From the NCBI RefSeq assembly GCF_001544515.1, contig NZ_FCOL02000029.1, positions 18,575 through 82,574 on the forward strand: DNA of 64,000 nt, given 5' to 3'. Positions 44,312 to 53,238 of the stretch are shown here, one piece after another (within the stretch, counting starts at the first letter, position 1; the number at the start of each line of letters is the position of its first letter). Source of the DNA: Caballeronia terrestris. Its GTDB lineage: Bacteria; Pseudomonadota; Gammaproteobacteria; Burkholderiales; Burkholderiaceae. Made by a program: the position numbers and the translations under genes. The notes below the pieces were generated by a model, which saw nothing but the letters and a program-made list of their open reading frames with translations, was not told where the DNA came from and did no database searches.

Positions 44312-44868
44312 CGGCAGGTGTCGGGTTTGTTGGATGCGGTGGATGAAGCGTCGGAGGTCGCGCGTTGCGCGGCGAGCATCGGACACTGGCAGGTCGCGAC
44401 CTTCTCGATGCGTTGGTCCTGCACGGTGCCGAGGAACGCATCGGCACGGCCGCGCAGCGGAATGACGAGCTCGACGTCGAGTTCGATGAGCGGCACGAGC
44501 ACGAACGCGCGCTCGGTGAGACGCGGATGCGGCACGATGAGATCGGCGTCGTCGATGGAGGAATCGCCGTAGAGAAGGATGTCGAGATCGAGCGTGCGCG
44601 GCGCATTGCGATACGGCCGCTCGCGCCCGAACTGCTCCTCGACCGTATGACAGAGCCGCAGCAGTTGCCGCGCGGGCAGCGAGGTCTCGATTTTCACGAC
44701 GCAGTTGAAATAGTCGTCGCCACCGGCGTCGACCGGCGCGGTGCGATAGAGGCTCGATTTCGCGAGCACGGTGATCGTGCGTTGCTGAGCAAGACACACG
44801 ACTGCGTCTTTCAGGGTCTGACGCGCATCGCCGAGATTCGCGCCGAGGCCCAGATAAGCTACCGTCAT
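44308..44868 (-). CDS. folK: Hydroxymethyldihydropterin pyrophosphokinase
   Basis: FolK transfers pyrophosphate from ATP to 6-hydroxymethyl-7,8-dihydropterin in folate synthesis. The 186-residue protein has YLGLGANLGDARQTLKDAV and the signature RPYRNAPRTLDLDILLYGD, with the metal-binding aspartates DLDI. The start was chosen at the ATG giving MTVAYLGLGANLG, with an AGGA site upstream. An unusual C-terminal tail of about 25 residues contains three cysteines (ATCQCPML, then PDTCR at the end). It lies between pcnB and the kinase gene. Confidence 0.93.
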   Translation of the reverse strand: MTVAYLGLGANLGDARQTLKDAVVCLAQQRTITVLAKSSLYRTAPVDAGGDDYFNCVVKIETSLPARQLLRLCHTVEEQFGRERPYRNAPRTLDLDILLYGDSSIDDADLIVPHPRLTERAFVLVPLIELDVELVIPLRGRADAFLGTVQDQRIEKVATCQCPMLAAQRATSDASSTASNKPDTCR

Positions 44869-44925
44869 GGCATAAGTCCTACGACAGTCGTTCAACGGCT
44901 TGCATTACTGAAGCATTCGAACGAG

Positions 44926-46530
44926 TTACTCGTCGCGGGGGCCGGCGTCACGCACTTCACGCGCTTCGCTCGCCGTGCCTTCGCTACGAATCTCGCCACC
45001 TTCCGCTCCCTCACCCGTCCTGCGCTTGGCATTGCTGCTGCGCCGGCGCCGCTTCTTCGGCGCGCGTTCCTTGCCGCCTTGCGAGAGCAGCGCTTCGCGC
45101 GCGGCGGCGTCGCCGTCGATGAAATCCGTCCACCACTGACCGACCGAAGCATCGAGCTCGCCCGATTCGCAGCGCAGCAGGAGGAAATCATAACCCGCTC
45201 TAAACCTTTGGTGTTCCAGCAGCTTCAGCGCGCTTCTGCCCGAGCGTTTTTCGAGCCGATGCTGCAAGCCCCAGATCTCGCGCATGTCCGACGAGAAGCG
45301 CTTGTGGATCGCGAGCTTCTCGGTCTGCATGTCGAGCACGTCGTCCATCGCGCGGTGCAGCGCGGGCACCGGATACTCGCCCGCCGCCGTGAACTGCTGC
45401 CAGCGCGTCTGCATGTCATGCCACAGGAGCGTCGCGAAGAGGAAGCCGGGCGACACGGGCTTGCCAGCGCGCACGCGTTCGTCCGTGTTGGTGAGCGCGA
45501 GCGTCACGAATTTCTCGCCGTGCGGCTGTTCGAGCACGACGTCGAGCAGAGGCAGCACGCCGTGATGCAGGCCTTCCTGGCGCAGCCGCGTGAGACACGC
45601 GAGCGCATGGCCGGAAAGCAGCAGCTTCAGCATTTCGTCGAAGAGACGCGCGGCCGGCACGTTGTTCATCAGGTCGGCGAGTTCCTTGATCGGCGCGCGC
45701 GTTGCCTCTTCGATCTCGAAGCCGAGCTTCGCCGCGAAACGCACGACGCGCAGCATCCGCACCGGATCTTCGCGATAACGCGTCGCCGGGTCGCCGATCA
45801 TGCGCAGCAAGCGCGCGCGGATATCGGCCATGCCGTCGTGATAGTCCAGCACGGTTTGCGTCGCCGGATCGTAGTACATCGCGTTGATCGTGAAATCGCG
45901 GCGCGTGGCGTCTTCGTGCTGCTCGCCCCACACGTTGTCGCGCAGCACGCGGCCGCTCGCATCGACGGCGTGCGTGCGCGCATCCAGCTCGCCGCGCTTA
46001 AGGCGCCGTGGCGGCTCGGCGGGCGGCGCGTCGGCGGGAATGTCGACGAGCGCGCGGAACGTCGACGTCTCGATGATGTCCTGCCCGAACTGCACGTGGA
46101 CGATCTGAAAGCGCCGCCCGATGATGCGCGCGCGCCGGAAGAGCTTTTGCACCTGATCGGGCGTGGCGTCGGTGGCGACGTCGAAATCCTTCGGCGCGAC
46201 GCCGAGCAGCAAGTCGCGCACCGCGCCGCCAACGATGAACGCGCGATGCCCGGCTTCCTGCAAGCCGTCGGTCACGCGGATCGCGTTCCTCGAGATGAGC
46301 GTGGGATCGATGCCGTGAATATCCGATGACAGAATGACCGGCACGTTCGGGTCGCGCTTGACCGGGTGCGCCGGGGCGGCGGGTTTCTTGCGCGCGGTTT
46401 TGCGCACGGCGGCTTTGGTGTCGGCCAAGGCGTCGGCTTCGGTCGATGCCGATGCAGCGTCGGCCGATGCGCCATCGGAGGAATCGGCGCTATCCTGCCC
46501 GAACAGCTTGCGGATGAGTTTTTTGATCAC
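44926..46530 (-). CDS. pcnB: Poly(A) polymerase I
   Basis: PcnB adds poly(A) tails that promote RNA decay. The 534-residue protein starts at a GTG that overlaps the stop of the upstream HAD gene (GTGA). After a low-complexity alanine-rich N-terminus of about 50 residues comes the catalytic domain with the class II nucleotidyltransferase motif FIVGGAVRDLLLGVAPKDFD and the RRDFTINAMYYD motif. The C-terminus is strongly basic (KKRRRRSSNAKRR), as in PcnB and not in CCA-adding enzymes. It belongs to a tightly packed run: hda, HAD, pcnB, folK, kinase, panB. Confidence 0.92.
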   Translation of the reverse strand: MIKKLIRKLFGQDSADSSDGASADAASASTEADALADTKAAVRKTARKKPAAPAHPVKRDPNVPVILSSDIHGIDPTLISRNAIRVTDGLQEAGHRAFIVGGAVRDLLLGVAPKDFDVATDATPDQVQKLFRRARIIGRRFQIVHVQFGQDIIETSTFRALVDIPADAPPAEPPRRLKRGELDARTHAVDASGRVLRDNVWGEQHEDATRRDFTINAMYYDPATQTVLDYHDGMADIRARLLRMIGDPATRYREDPVRMLRVVRFAAKLGFEIEEATRAPIKELADLMNNVPAARLFDEMLKLLLSGHALACLTRLRQEGLHHGVLPLLDVVLEQPHGEKFVTLALTNTDERVRAGKPVSPGFLFATLLWHDMQTRWQQFTAAGEYPVPALHRAMDDVLDMQTEKLAIHKRFSSDMREIWGLQHRLEKRSGRSALKLLEHQRFRAGYDFLLLRCESGELDASVGQWWTDFIDGDAAAREALLSQGGKERAPKKRRRRSSNAKRRTGEGAEGGEIRSEGTASEAREVRDAGPRDE

Positions 46531-47210
46531 TGTGTATTGAAGAGGTCCAGGATGCGCCAGCCTTTGGCTTGCGCGTGGGCGCGCAGGGTGTCGTCGGGAT
46601 TGGTCGCGATCGGGTCGGTGACTTTTTCCAGCAGCGGGATGTCGTTGTGGGAGTCGCTGTAGAAATAGCTGTGCCCGAAATCGGAGAGTTGCTTGCCCAT
46701 CGACGCGAGCCACGCCTCGACGCGCACGATCTTCCCTTCACGATAGCTCGGCGTGCCGGTCGGACGGCCGGTGAACGCGCCTTCCGGATGGTTGCCGACG
46801 GTTTCGACGTCGCACGCGATCAGCGTTTCGATGCCGAACGCTTCGGCGATCGGCGCGGTGATGAACGCGTTGGTGGCCGTGACGAGGCAGCAGAGGTCGC
46901 CTTCGTCCTGATGCTCGCGCACGAGCGTGACGGCGGCCGGCACGATCCGCGGATTGATGACCTCGCGCATGAATTGCGCATGCCAGTCGGCGAGCTGATC
47001 GCGCGAGTACTTCGAGAGCGGCGCGAGCATCGCGTGCAGATAGGCATCGATGTCGAGCACGCCCGCCTTGTAGTCGGCGTAGAAGGCGTCGTTCTGGCGC
47101 GCGAACTTCTCCGCGTCGACTATGCCGAGCTTCACCATGAAGCGACCCCATTCGTGGTCGCTGTCAGTGGGGATGAGCGTGTGATCGAGATCAAAAAGGG
47201 CGAGGTTCAT
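46527..47210 (-). CDS. HAD-superfamily hydrolase, subfamily IB
   Basis: A 227-residue phosphatase-type HAD protein. Motif I is FDLDHTLIPTDSDHEWG (the DxD nucleophile pair at residues 7 and 9), motif II is the CLVTATNAFIT region with T, and motif IV is in YFYSDSHNDIPLLEKV. The cap is the helical type of the SerB-like subfamily IB. Similar proteins are annotated as phosphoserine- or histidinol-phosphatase-like; the substrate is unknown here. It overlaps pcnB by four bases and lies 11 bases after hda. Confidence 0.88.
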   Translation of the reverse strand: MNLALFDLDHTLIPTDSDHEWGRFMVKLGIVDAEKFARQNDAFYADYKAGVLDIDAYLHAMLAPLSKYSRDQLADWHAQFMREVINPRIVPAAVTLVREHQDEGDLCCLVTATNAFITAPIAEAFGIETLIACDVETVGNHPEGAFTGRPTGTPSYREGKIVRVEAWLASMGKQLSDFGHSYFYSDSHNDIPLLEKVTDPIATNPDDTLRAHAQAKGWRILDLFNTQ

Positions 47211-47221
47211 GGGAGCGCATT

Positions 47222-48040
47222 TTACTTGAAGCGGGTTGAGGCGCGGGGCGAGCCGCTTTCCGGCGATATCGACACCGACTCGATGCTCAGCGGGTCGCCG
47301 AGAAGATCGGCGGGTTCGGGCGCTTTGTCGTCCGTTTTGTCGTCGATTACGCGACCTTCCGCCGATTTCGTCATCGTCCGGAGCAACGTCAGCGTGACCG
47401 CGCGCTTCTGTTCGAGCGAAAAGCGGTCGAGTTCGTCGAGAAGCGCCATCAGGCTCGGCATGTCGCGGCGGAAATGCGTGAGCAGGTAGGCGGGGAGATC
47501 GTCAGCGAGGGCGATGCCGCGCTCGCGCGCCGCGTGTTTCAGCACCGTCGCCTTGCCTTCGTCGGTGAGCGCGCTCAGGTGGAACACGAGACCCCAGCCG
47601 AGCCGCGTGCGCAGATCCTCGCGCACTTCGAGGCCCATCGGCGGCGCGCTGCCGGCCGCGACGAGCGCGCTCGACGGATACGCGCGCACCTCGTTGAAGA
47701 GATTGAAGAGCGCGATTTGCTGCGCGCCGGAGAGGCCGTCGCAGTCGTCGATCGCGTAGAGCGTCGCGCGCGGATCGAAGCCGAACGACGTCAGCGCGCT
47801 TTGCGGGCTCAAAAACTTCGCGCGCCCCGTCGATTCGTGGACGAGCGCCTGCAGCAGATGGCTCCGCCCGCTGCCCGGCTCGCCCCAGATGTAAAACGTG
47901 CGATCCGCGACCGGCCCGGCCGCGAGCGCGCCTTCCAGCTCGCGCAGCCGCGTCACGAGTTCGTGGTTGCTGGCAGCGAAGAAATTGTCGAAGGTGGCAG
48001 GCGGCGGCGTGCCGAGATCGAGCGTCAGTTGGCGTTGCAC
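47222..48040 (-). CDS. hda: DnaA regulatory inactivator Hda
   Basis: Hda, with the DNA-loaded beta clamp, stimulates ATP hydrolysis by DnaA and so limits re-initiation. The protein is about 272 residues from a GTG start (48040) that places the clamp-binding motif QLTLDL within the first ten residues, as in E. coli Hda. The DnaA-like AAA+ core follows: ASNHELVTRLREL, a P-loop-like WGEPGSGRSHLLQALVH and YAIDDCDGLSGAQQIALFNL. The C-terminal tail of about 40 residues after LLRTMTKSAEG is longer than usual. A longer ATG frame from 48118 was rejected. Confidence 0.88.
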   Translation of the reverse strand: MQRQLTLDLGTPPPATFDNFFAASNHELVTRLRELEGALAAGPVADRTFYIWGEPGSGRSHLLQALVHESTGRAKFLSPQSALTSFGFDPRATLYAIDDCDGLSGAQQIALFNLFNEVRAYPSSALVAAGSAPPMGLEVREDLRTRLGWGLVFHLSALTDEGKATVLKHAARERGIALADDLPAYLLTHFRRDMPSLMALLDELDRFSLEQKRAVTLTLLRTMTKSAEGRVIDDKTDDKAPEPADLLGDPLSIESVSISPESGSPRASTRFK

Positions 48041-48205
48041 GGGCAGTCGGTTCCGTCGGGGCGTATCTTGAAAAGCATGGTGCGGGTGGTGCCGCGGTAC
48101 GGTTCGCGCCGGGCGCAAGGCATTCCGCTCGTTTCGCCCGGATCCTGAAAAGATTCGGGCGACGCGGCGCGGAACGCGTGAATTCGAGCCGGAGGGCTGT
48201 CATCG

Positions 48206-48224
48206 GGTAAAATCCTATTTTACC
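48206..48224 (+). promoter_or_regulatory. Palindrome over the purM -10 region
   Basis: GGTAAAAT-CCT-ATTTTACC is a perfect 8-base inverted repeat. It contains TAAAAT (48208-48213), a plausible -10 for purM 32 bases before its ATG. It could be a promoter with an overlapping operator; it does not match the E. coli PurR box. Confidence 0.45.
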
Positions 48225-48245
48225 GACCTTCTCGCTCATCCCCCC

Positions 48246-49301
48246 ATGAATCAGCCGAAATCCGCCCCTGACGCCCAAGGTTTGTCTTATCGCGACGCGG
48301 GCGTGGACATCGACGCCGGCGACGCACTCGTCGACCGCATCAAGCCGTTTGCCAAGAAAACGATGCGTGATGGCGTGCTTGGCGGTATCGGCGGGTTCGG
48401 TGCGCTCTTCGAAGTGCCGAAGCGCTACAAGGAGCCGGTGCTGGTGTCGGGCACGGACGGCGTCGGCACCAAGCTGCGTCTTGCGTTTCAACTGAACAAG
48501 CATGACACGGTCGGCCAGGATCTCGTCGCGATGAGCGTGAACGACATCCTCGTGCAGGGCGCCGAGCCGCTCTTTTTCCTCGATTACTTCGCCTGCGGCA
48601 AGCTCGACGTCGATACGGCGGCTACTGTCGTGAAAGGCATCGCGGAAGGCTGCGAATTGTCGGGTTGCGCGCTGATCGGGGGCGAAACGGCGGAAATGCC
48701 GGGCATGTACCCGGACGGCGAGTACGACCTGGCGGGCTTCGCGGTCGGCGCGGTGGAAAAGAGCAAGATCATCGACGGCAGCACGATCCAGCCGGGCGAC
48801 GTCGTGCTTGGACTGGCGTCGAGCGGCATCCATTCGAATGGGTTTTCGCTCGTGCGCAAGATCATCGAGCGCGCGCAGCCGGACCTGAACGCCGATTTCG
48901 ACGGCCGCTCGCTCGCCGACGCGCTGATGGCGCCCACGCATATCTATGTGAAGCCGCTGCTTTCGCTGATGCAGAGCGTGACCGTGAAGGGCATGGCGCA
49001 CATCACGGGCGGCGGGCTGGTCGAAAACATTCCGCGTGTGTTGCGCGAAGGGCTGACCGCCGAACTCGATCATCGCGCATGGCCGCTGCCGCCGCTTTTC
49101 TCGTGGCTGCAGAAGCACGGCGGCGTCGCGGATGCGGAGATGCATCGCGTGTTCAATTGCGGAATCGGGATGGCGGTGATCGTCGCGGCCGACGATGCTG
49201 AAGCGGCAACTGGCCTGCTGTCGGCGGCGGGCGAGCAGGTTTGGACCATCGGGACGGTGCGCGAGAGCCGCGAAGGTGAAGCGCAGACGGTGGTGATCTG
49301 A
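48246..49301 (+). CDS. purM: Phosphoribosylformylglycinamidine cyclo-ligase (AIR synthase)
   Basis: PurM closes the imidazole ring in purine synthesis using ATP. The 351-residue protein has the family pattern: LSYRDAGVDIDAGDALVDRI, GTDGVGTKLRLAF, DLVAMSVNDILVQGAEPLFF, LIGGETAEMPGMYPDGEYDL, ITGGGLVENIPRVL and the C-terminal FNCGIGMAVIVA. It is divergent from hda and convergent with the pilus operon. In related genomes purM is usually close to miaA, so the pilus operon appears inserted between them (inference). Confidence 0.96.
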   Translation: MNQPKSAPDAQGLSYRDAGVDIDAGDALVDRIKPFAKKTMRDGVLGGIGGFGALFEVPKRYKEPVLVSGTDGVGTKLRLAFQLNKHDTVGQDLVAMSVNDILVQGAEPLFFLDYFACGKLDVDTAATVVKGIAEGCELSGCALIGGETAEMPGMYPDGEYDLAGFAVGAVEKSKIIDGSTIQPGDVVLGLASSGIHSNGFSLVRKIIERAQPDLNADFDGRSLADALMAPTHIYVKPLLSLMQSVTVKGMAHITGGGLVENIPRVLREGLTAELDHRAWPLPPLFSWLQKHGGVADAEMHRVFNCGIGMAVIVAADDAEAATGLLSAAGEQVWTIGTVRESREGEAQTVVI

Positions 49302-49328
49302 GGCGGGCCGAATCCCTTTGATGCAGCA

Positions 49329-49352
49329 GGGGCGCCGTCCAGCGGCCGCCCC
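49329..49352. terminator. GC-rich hairpin between purM and the pilus operon
   Basis: GGGGCG and CGCCCC pair, with further internal pairing, between the converging purM and pilus operon ends. There is no T run, so it is only a possible terminator. Confidence 0.3.
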
Positions 49353-49386
49353 CATATCACCCTTGCGCTGTGCGTTTCGCGCGGGG

Positions 49387-50646
49387 CTATAAGTTGGCGT
49401 CGAACACGACGGTGAGATTTCCCGTATAGGTGTGTCCGCGCTGCATCCGGTCCGTCACACCCGCTTTGGTGCGGAAGTTTAGTCGCGCCGGAGTCAGGCC
49501 CACGTTGCCTGCCGTCACCGAGACGAGTTCGGGCAACGCGCCGCTATCGGTGACCGGCAATTTCTTCATGATGAGCGCTTGTCCCGCGCTGTCGCGCAAG
49601 CGGGCGTTGGTCATGAACACGTCGAATGGCAATACGGGGCCGGCAGGATCGTTTTGATCGCGTACTCCGCAGGATTGCGTGGTGGCGTCGTAATGACCGC
49701 TGCAATGCACAGACAGTTTCAGAGGACCGCTCGTTCCGAAGTCGAATATCAGTTCTTTCTTCAGGTACGGAGGCATCCGATCCGGCCAGTTGCTCCAACT
49801 GTTTTCGGGGTTCAGGTCGGCGACGACCGGGCCTTGCGTAGCCCCCGGGAAACGAACAAACAGTTCATGCGTCACATCGAGCGTGAAATTAATATCGATC
49901 CCGGTGCCTGTGCCGGCCGTGTCCGTATAGTCATCGCCGAAGTCGATGTCCTTGTTTGCGCCGAACGAGTAATGCCCCGTGCCCGTATAGACGCCGGGAG
50001 GCCAAGTATAAGGCGCGTCGAGTGTCAGCGAATATTGCAGCGCGAGTTGCGAGTAGCTGACCGTCAGCGGGGCGAGTTCCGGCTTGTTGGGCTCGTAACA
50101 GACGGCCATGCCGGTGGTCGTCTGAGAAGTCCAATGGGTTGAGTACACATTGGAGTTGTAGCCCCCGTAGCCGTTGCCATTGCAGGAGCCGAATGGATAT
50201 AAAGGCGACTGGACGAATTGTTCGCGAATGCCGACCGCTTCGTTTGAAACGCGTGAAACAAGGAAGGACATTCCCACTGCGCGAAACTTCACAATGAAAG
50301 ACTGGCCCCGTTCGTTCGTTACGGTGACGTCGCGCGGCCTGGAGTCGAACGACACCATGAACGACTTTCGTGGTTCTCTGGCGGCTGTCGCGGTGAGAAT
50401 TTTCGTTCCGCCCGCCGGAAATGCAACGCCGAATACGCCTGCCCCACACAGAGTACTGTTGGCGCAGTACCCGGCTGGTGGCGTGGTGTTCACGAAATCG
50501 GTCTTCGGATTAGTGATGCTGCCTTTGTATTCAGCGGTGATGTTCATCACCGCCGCCTGCGTGGCCGTCGTGAAACCGAGTGCCAGCAGCAACAGGAACG
50601 CCGCTTGGCACATCATCCGCGCACAGCCCGTGAATCTCACTCGCAT
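49387..50646 (-). CDS. cblD: Pilus tip adhesin, alternate chaperone-usher (CblD/CfaE-like)
   Basis: A 419-residue secreted protein with a signal peptide (residues about 1-32, hydrophobic core AAFLLLLALGFTTATQAA). A cysteine-containing N-terminal adhesin-like half and a C-terminal pilin-like half follow; it ends in the beta strand YTGNLTVVFDANL. Motifs such as HYSFGANKDIDFGDDY and SVTAGNVGLTPARLNF fit the tip minor-pilin family of CFA/I and cable pili (CblD, CooD, CfaE). Its start overlaps the usher stop by ten bases. As the last gene of the operon it would be made in the smallest amounts. Receptor specificity is unknown. Confidence 0.78.
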   Translation of the reverse strand: MRVRFTGCARMMCQAAFLLLLALGFTTATQAAVMNITAEYKGSITNPKTDFVNTTPPAGYCANSTLCGAGVFGVAFPAGGTKILTATAAREPRKSFMVSFDSRPRDVTVTNERGQSFIVKFRAVGMSFLVSRVSNEAVGIREQFVQSPLYPFGSCNGNGYGGYNSNVYSTHWTSQTTTGMAVCYEPNKPELAPLTVSYSQLALQYSLTLDAPYTWPPGVYTGTGHYSFGANKDIDFGDDYTDTAGTGTGIDINFTLDVTHELFVRFPGATQGPVVADLNPENSWSNWPDRMPPYLKKELIFDFGTSGPLKLSVHCSGHYDATTQSCGVRDQNDPAGPVLPFDVFMTNARLRDSAGQALIMKKLPVTDSGALPELVSVTAGNVGLTPARLNFRTKAGVTDRMQRGHTYTGNLTVVFDANL

Positions 50647-53171
50647 GACACATCTCCAAGAACGAGCGCGCTTTCAGCGGATGCCTTCGCGATCTGCTTG
50701 CCCAGATTGATCGAACATAGTTTTTTGTCGCCATCGAGCACGTCGACGGTCGGAGTGGCCTTGCTCAGTTCCAGTGTGAACACGCCGTCTGCCTCCGGGT
50801 ACGCGAAGCTCGCGTGATTCGCGACCCGCGCGCCGCGCATCGGCTGCTTGTTTGCACCGATCAGACGGCCGATCACGGCCACGGTGCGCATCACCTGAAC
50901 CTTCTGGTAACCGACGCCACCGGGAAACAGTTGCGCGGATGCGGTCGGCGGCGAGAACTTCGCGCCGGCTGTTGCTTGCTTGTCGTAGTCGAACGTGATG
51001 TTGTGCGACTCGTACGGGTCGACCTGAACGAAGTTCGAGCCCGGGTGCAGCTTGACGGTGCTGCCGTCGTTGATGCGCGCGACGATGGCGTCGTCCTTCG
51101 AGTCATCGTCGCTCGCGACATCGATGATCATGCCGGCGCGCGGCTGAAGTGTCGCTTCACTCGAGGTCAGTGCGACGCCGCCCTTTGCGACGGCGACGGT
51201 GCTGTCGAGATTCACACCGACCGCCGAGCCGTAGCCGCTTAAATTCTGCTGGGCGTAGACATCGCCCGCCAGCACGCGATTGCCAAACTGCGCGTTTGCC
51301 GTGGCCGAACTGCCGCTCTTCGCATAACTGCCGGTTATGCCTGCGGCGTTGACGAAGCTGTCTTCGAAGATCGTGCGATAGTCCGCGTTCAAGGACTGAT
51401 CGGTGCCGCGCGCGCCGCCCTTCTGCGCACCGAATGACACGTTCAGGCTATGGCTCGGATTGCGGCCGAGCGCGATCGTGGCGCCCAGCATGAAGCCGCG
51501 CGACATGCGCGGCGCGCCGTCGATGACGCCCGCCGGACGCTGATACAGATTGACGAAGCCCTGCGCCGCGGTGCCCCCGAGCAGGCGGAAATCGCGGTAA
51601 TACGAGAGATCGACGGCGGTCTGGTGCAACTCGTGGTCGTAGCCCGTGCGCATCGAGACGCGATTGCGCTCGTCGATCTGCAGCGCACCTGTGATCGAGC
51701 TATAGCCGCTGCTGTAGCGCGTGCGGTAGGCGAGCAGGGCGTTGGCGTCGAGCGGCAGGCGAGCGTTTCGCAGGATTGGCGCTGCGACCTTGCGTTCTGC
51801 CTGACGCGTGTTCAGCACTACGCTGCCCATCGGCGCGCGCAAGACGGTTTGCACTTCGAAGCCATAACCGCGTTCTTGTGCGTAGTACGGATTCGCATAG
51901 AGTTCCATCCAGTCCGTTATGTCGTAGGCGGCGAAGAGGCCCACCGGAATGTCGACGCCGTCACGAACGACCGTCATGCCGCCACGCAGCTTCGGCGTGA
52001 AGAGATAGCCCGCCTGAGCGCCGATGACCCAGTCGTCACCGGCGGCCGGGTTCGGGTTGCTGTCGAGTATTGCAACGCGGCGCCCACCGTAGACGCTATA
52101 GCGAGAGCGGTCCTCGCCGTTCCAGTTGGAGGGCTTGTACACGCGTTCGCGCTGGCGCGAGGTGACACGCCCGTCTTCGGTGAGGCGGATATCGACGTCG
52201 TAGATGCCGTCTGGAAGATTTTCGGTGTCGAGCGTCGACAATCCCGGTTGCACCGATTGCGTGGCGAGCAGCCGCTCGTCTTGATAGATTTCGACGTAGC
52301 CCGGCTTGCTCGCACTGACAGTGAGCGGCACGAGGCTCGCCCGTTTGGTTCGCCGCAGCAGCGTGTCGGACGACCCGACGGCTGCGCCCACGATCGTGTC
52401 GTAGCTCGCGAACGGCACGGGCGCGAGATTGCCCTGATCCGCCGAGTTGTCTGGCACGAAGTAGCCGGCGCGCACGTAGCGGTTCTTGAATTCGCGCTGC
52501 AGATAGGCGTTATTCAGGTATTCGTTGAGTTGACGCTGATTGCCGGGGCCGCCGTTTTGCGTGACCTGCAGGTCGGAATAAGCGGTCCAGTCGCCGATAT
52601 TCGACGACAACGCCATCGTGTAGGCGCCGCTGCTCGCCGCCGCGTTGCCAAGCGCCTGAACAGCGGAAAGGCGGTTTGTTACGAGCAGGCCGCCGGTGCC
52701 CTTTTCGGGCAGCGCGTAGTAGCGAGCTTGCGCGGCGCTTGGGCTACCGCGCTCGGTGAAAAGAGCGAGCTTGGAGTCGGACGCGCTATACACCGACTTG
52801 ACGATGTCCTTGGGGCAATTCTGGCCCGAGCAGGCGCCCAGGGTGAAACCAGCGCGAAGCGCGCTCTCATAGCGGCGACGTTCATCGATGGATTGAAGCG
52901 GCGAATCTTGCTGCTCGAGCAGTTCGCTGAGTTGAATATGACCGTTGCGATCGAGAATGATGAGCGCATCGGCGAAATATTGACCGTCGATTTCGATACG
53001 CGCGGCAAGCGGCGTACCGAAGATCGCGTCGGCAAAGTCAAGCGGCAGACCCTTCGCGAAATCGAGCACCTGCGCGTCGGCGACCGGCGCGGAGGTGCTT
53101 GCTTCGACGGAGTTGGTCGCAGCACCGATGCCATAAGTGGCGATCAGCGCAGCGACCAGGATCTTCTTCAT
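50637..53171 (-). CDS. cblC: Outer-membrane usher, alternate chaperone-usher (CblC-like)
   Basis: An 844-residue usher with signal peptide MKKILVAALIATYGIGAATN. Ushers form the 24-strand pore through which chaperone-pilin complexes are polymerised. The sequence has the pattern of alpha-type ushers (CfaC/CooC/CblC): an N-terminal domain, a long beta-barrel region (NRYVRAGYFVPDNSADQGN, MELYANPYYAQERGYGFEVQ), a carboxypeptidase-like domain (VAVIGRLIGANKQPMRGARV) and a C-terminal end CSINLGKQIAKAS followed by GDVSCE. The cysteine pair CSGQNC occurs in the N-terminal part. It follows the pilin gene after a strong hairpin. Confidence 0.88.
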   Translation of the reverse strand: MKKILVAALIATYGIGAATNSVEASTSAPVADAQVLDFAKGLPLDFADAIFGTPLAARIEIDGQYFADALIILDRNGHIQLSELLEQQDSPLQSIDERRRYESALRAGFTLGACSGQNCPKDIVKSVYSASDSKLALFTERGSPSAAQARYYALPEKGTGGLLVTNRLSAVQALGNAAASSGAYTMALSSNIGDWTAYSDLQVTQNGGPGNQRQLNEYLNNAYLQREFKNRYVRAGYFVPDNSADQGNLAPVPFASYDTIVGAAVGSSDTLLRRTKRASLVPLTVSASKPGYVEIYQDERLLATQSVQPGLSTLDTENLPDGIYDVDIRLTEDGRVTSRQRERVYKPSNWNGEDRSRYSVYGGRRVAILDSNPNPAAGDDWVIGAQAGYLFTPKLRGGMTVVRDGVDIPVGLFAAYDITDWMELYANPYYAQERGYGFEVQTVLRAPMGSVVLNTRQAERKVAAPILRNARLPLDANALLAYRTRYSSGYSSITGALQIDERNRVSMRTGYDHELHQTAVDLSYYRDFRLLGGTAAQGFVNLYQRPAGVIDGAPRMSRGFMLGATIALGRNPSHSLNVSFGAQKGGARGTDQSLNADYRTIFEDSFVNAAGITGSYAKSGSSATANAQFGNRVLAGDVYAQQNLSGYGSAVGVNLDSTVAVAKGGVALTSSEATLQPRAGMIIDVASDDDSKDDAIVARINDGSTVKLHPGSNFVQVDPYESHNITFDYDKQATAGAKFSPPTASAQLFPGGVGYQKVQVMRTVAVIGRLIGANKQPMRGARVANHASFAYPEADGVFTLELSKATPTVDVLDGDKKLCSINLGKQIAKASAESALVLGDVSCE

Positions 53172-53193
53172 GACTATCCTCGAAAAGAGAGGG

Positions 53194-53218
53194 CGAGAGC
53201 CCGGGTGCCGGGCTCTCG
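53194..53218 (-). terminator. Intercistronic hairpin between pilin and usher genes
   Basis: CGAGAGCCCGG pairs perfectly with CCGGGCTCTCG around three bases, located 20 bases after the pilin stop. On the minus strand it is followed by a pyrimidine-rich tract with four T residues. It probably works as a partial terminator or RNA-stability element so that pilin exceeds usher. Confidence 0.65.
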
Positions 53219-53238
53219 TCGGGACGTGAGGGCAGAAC

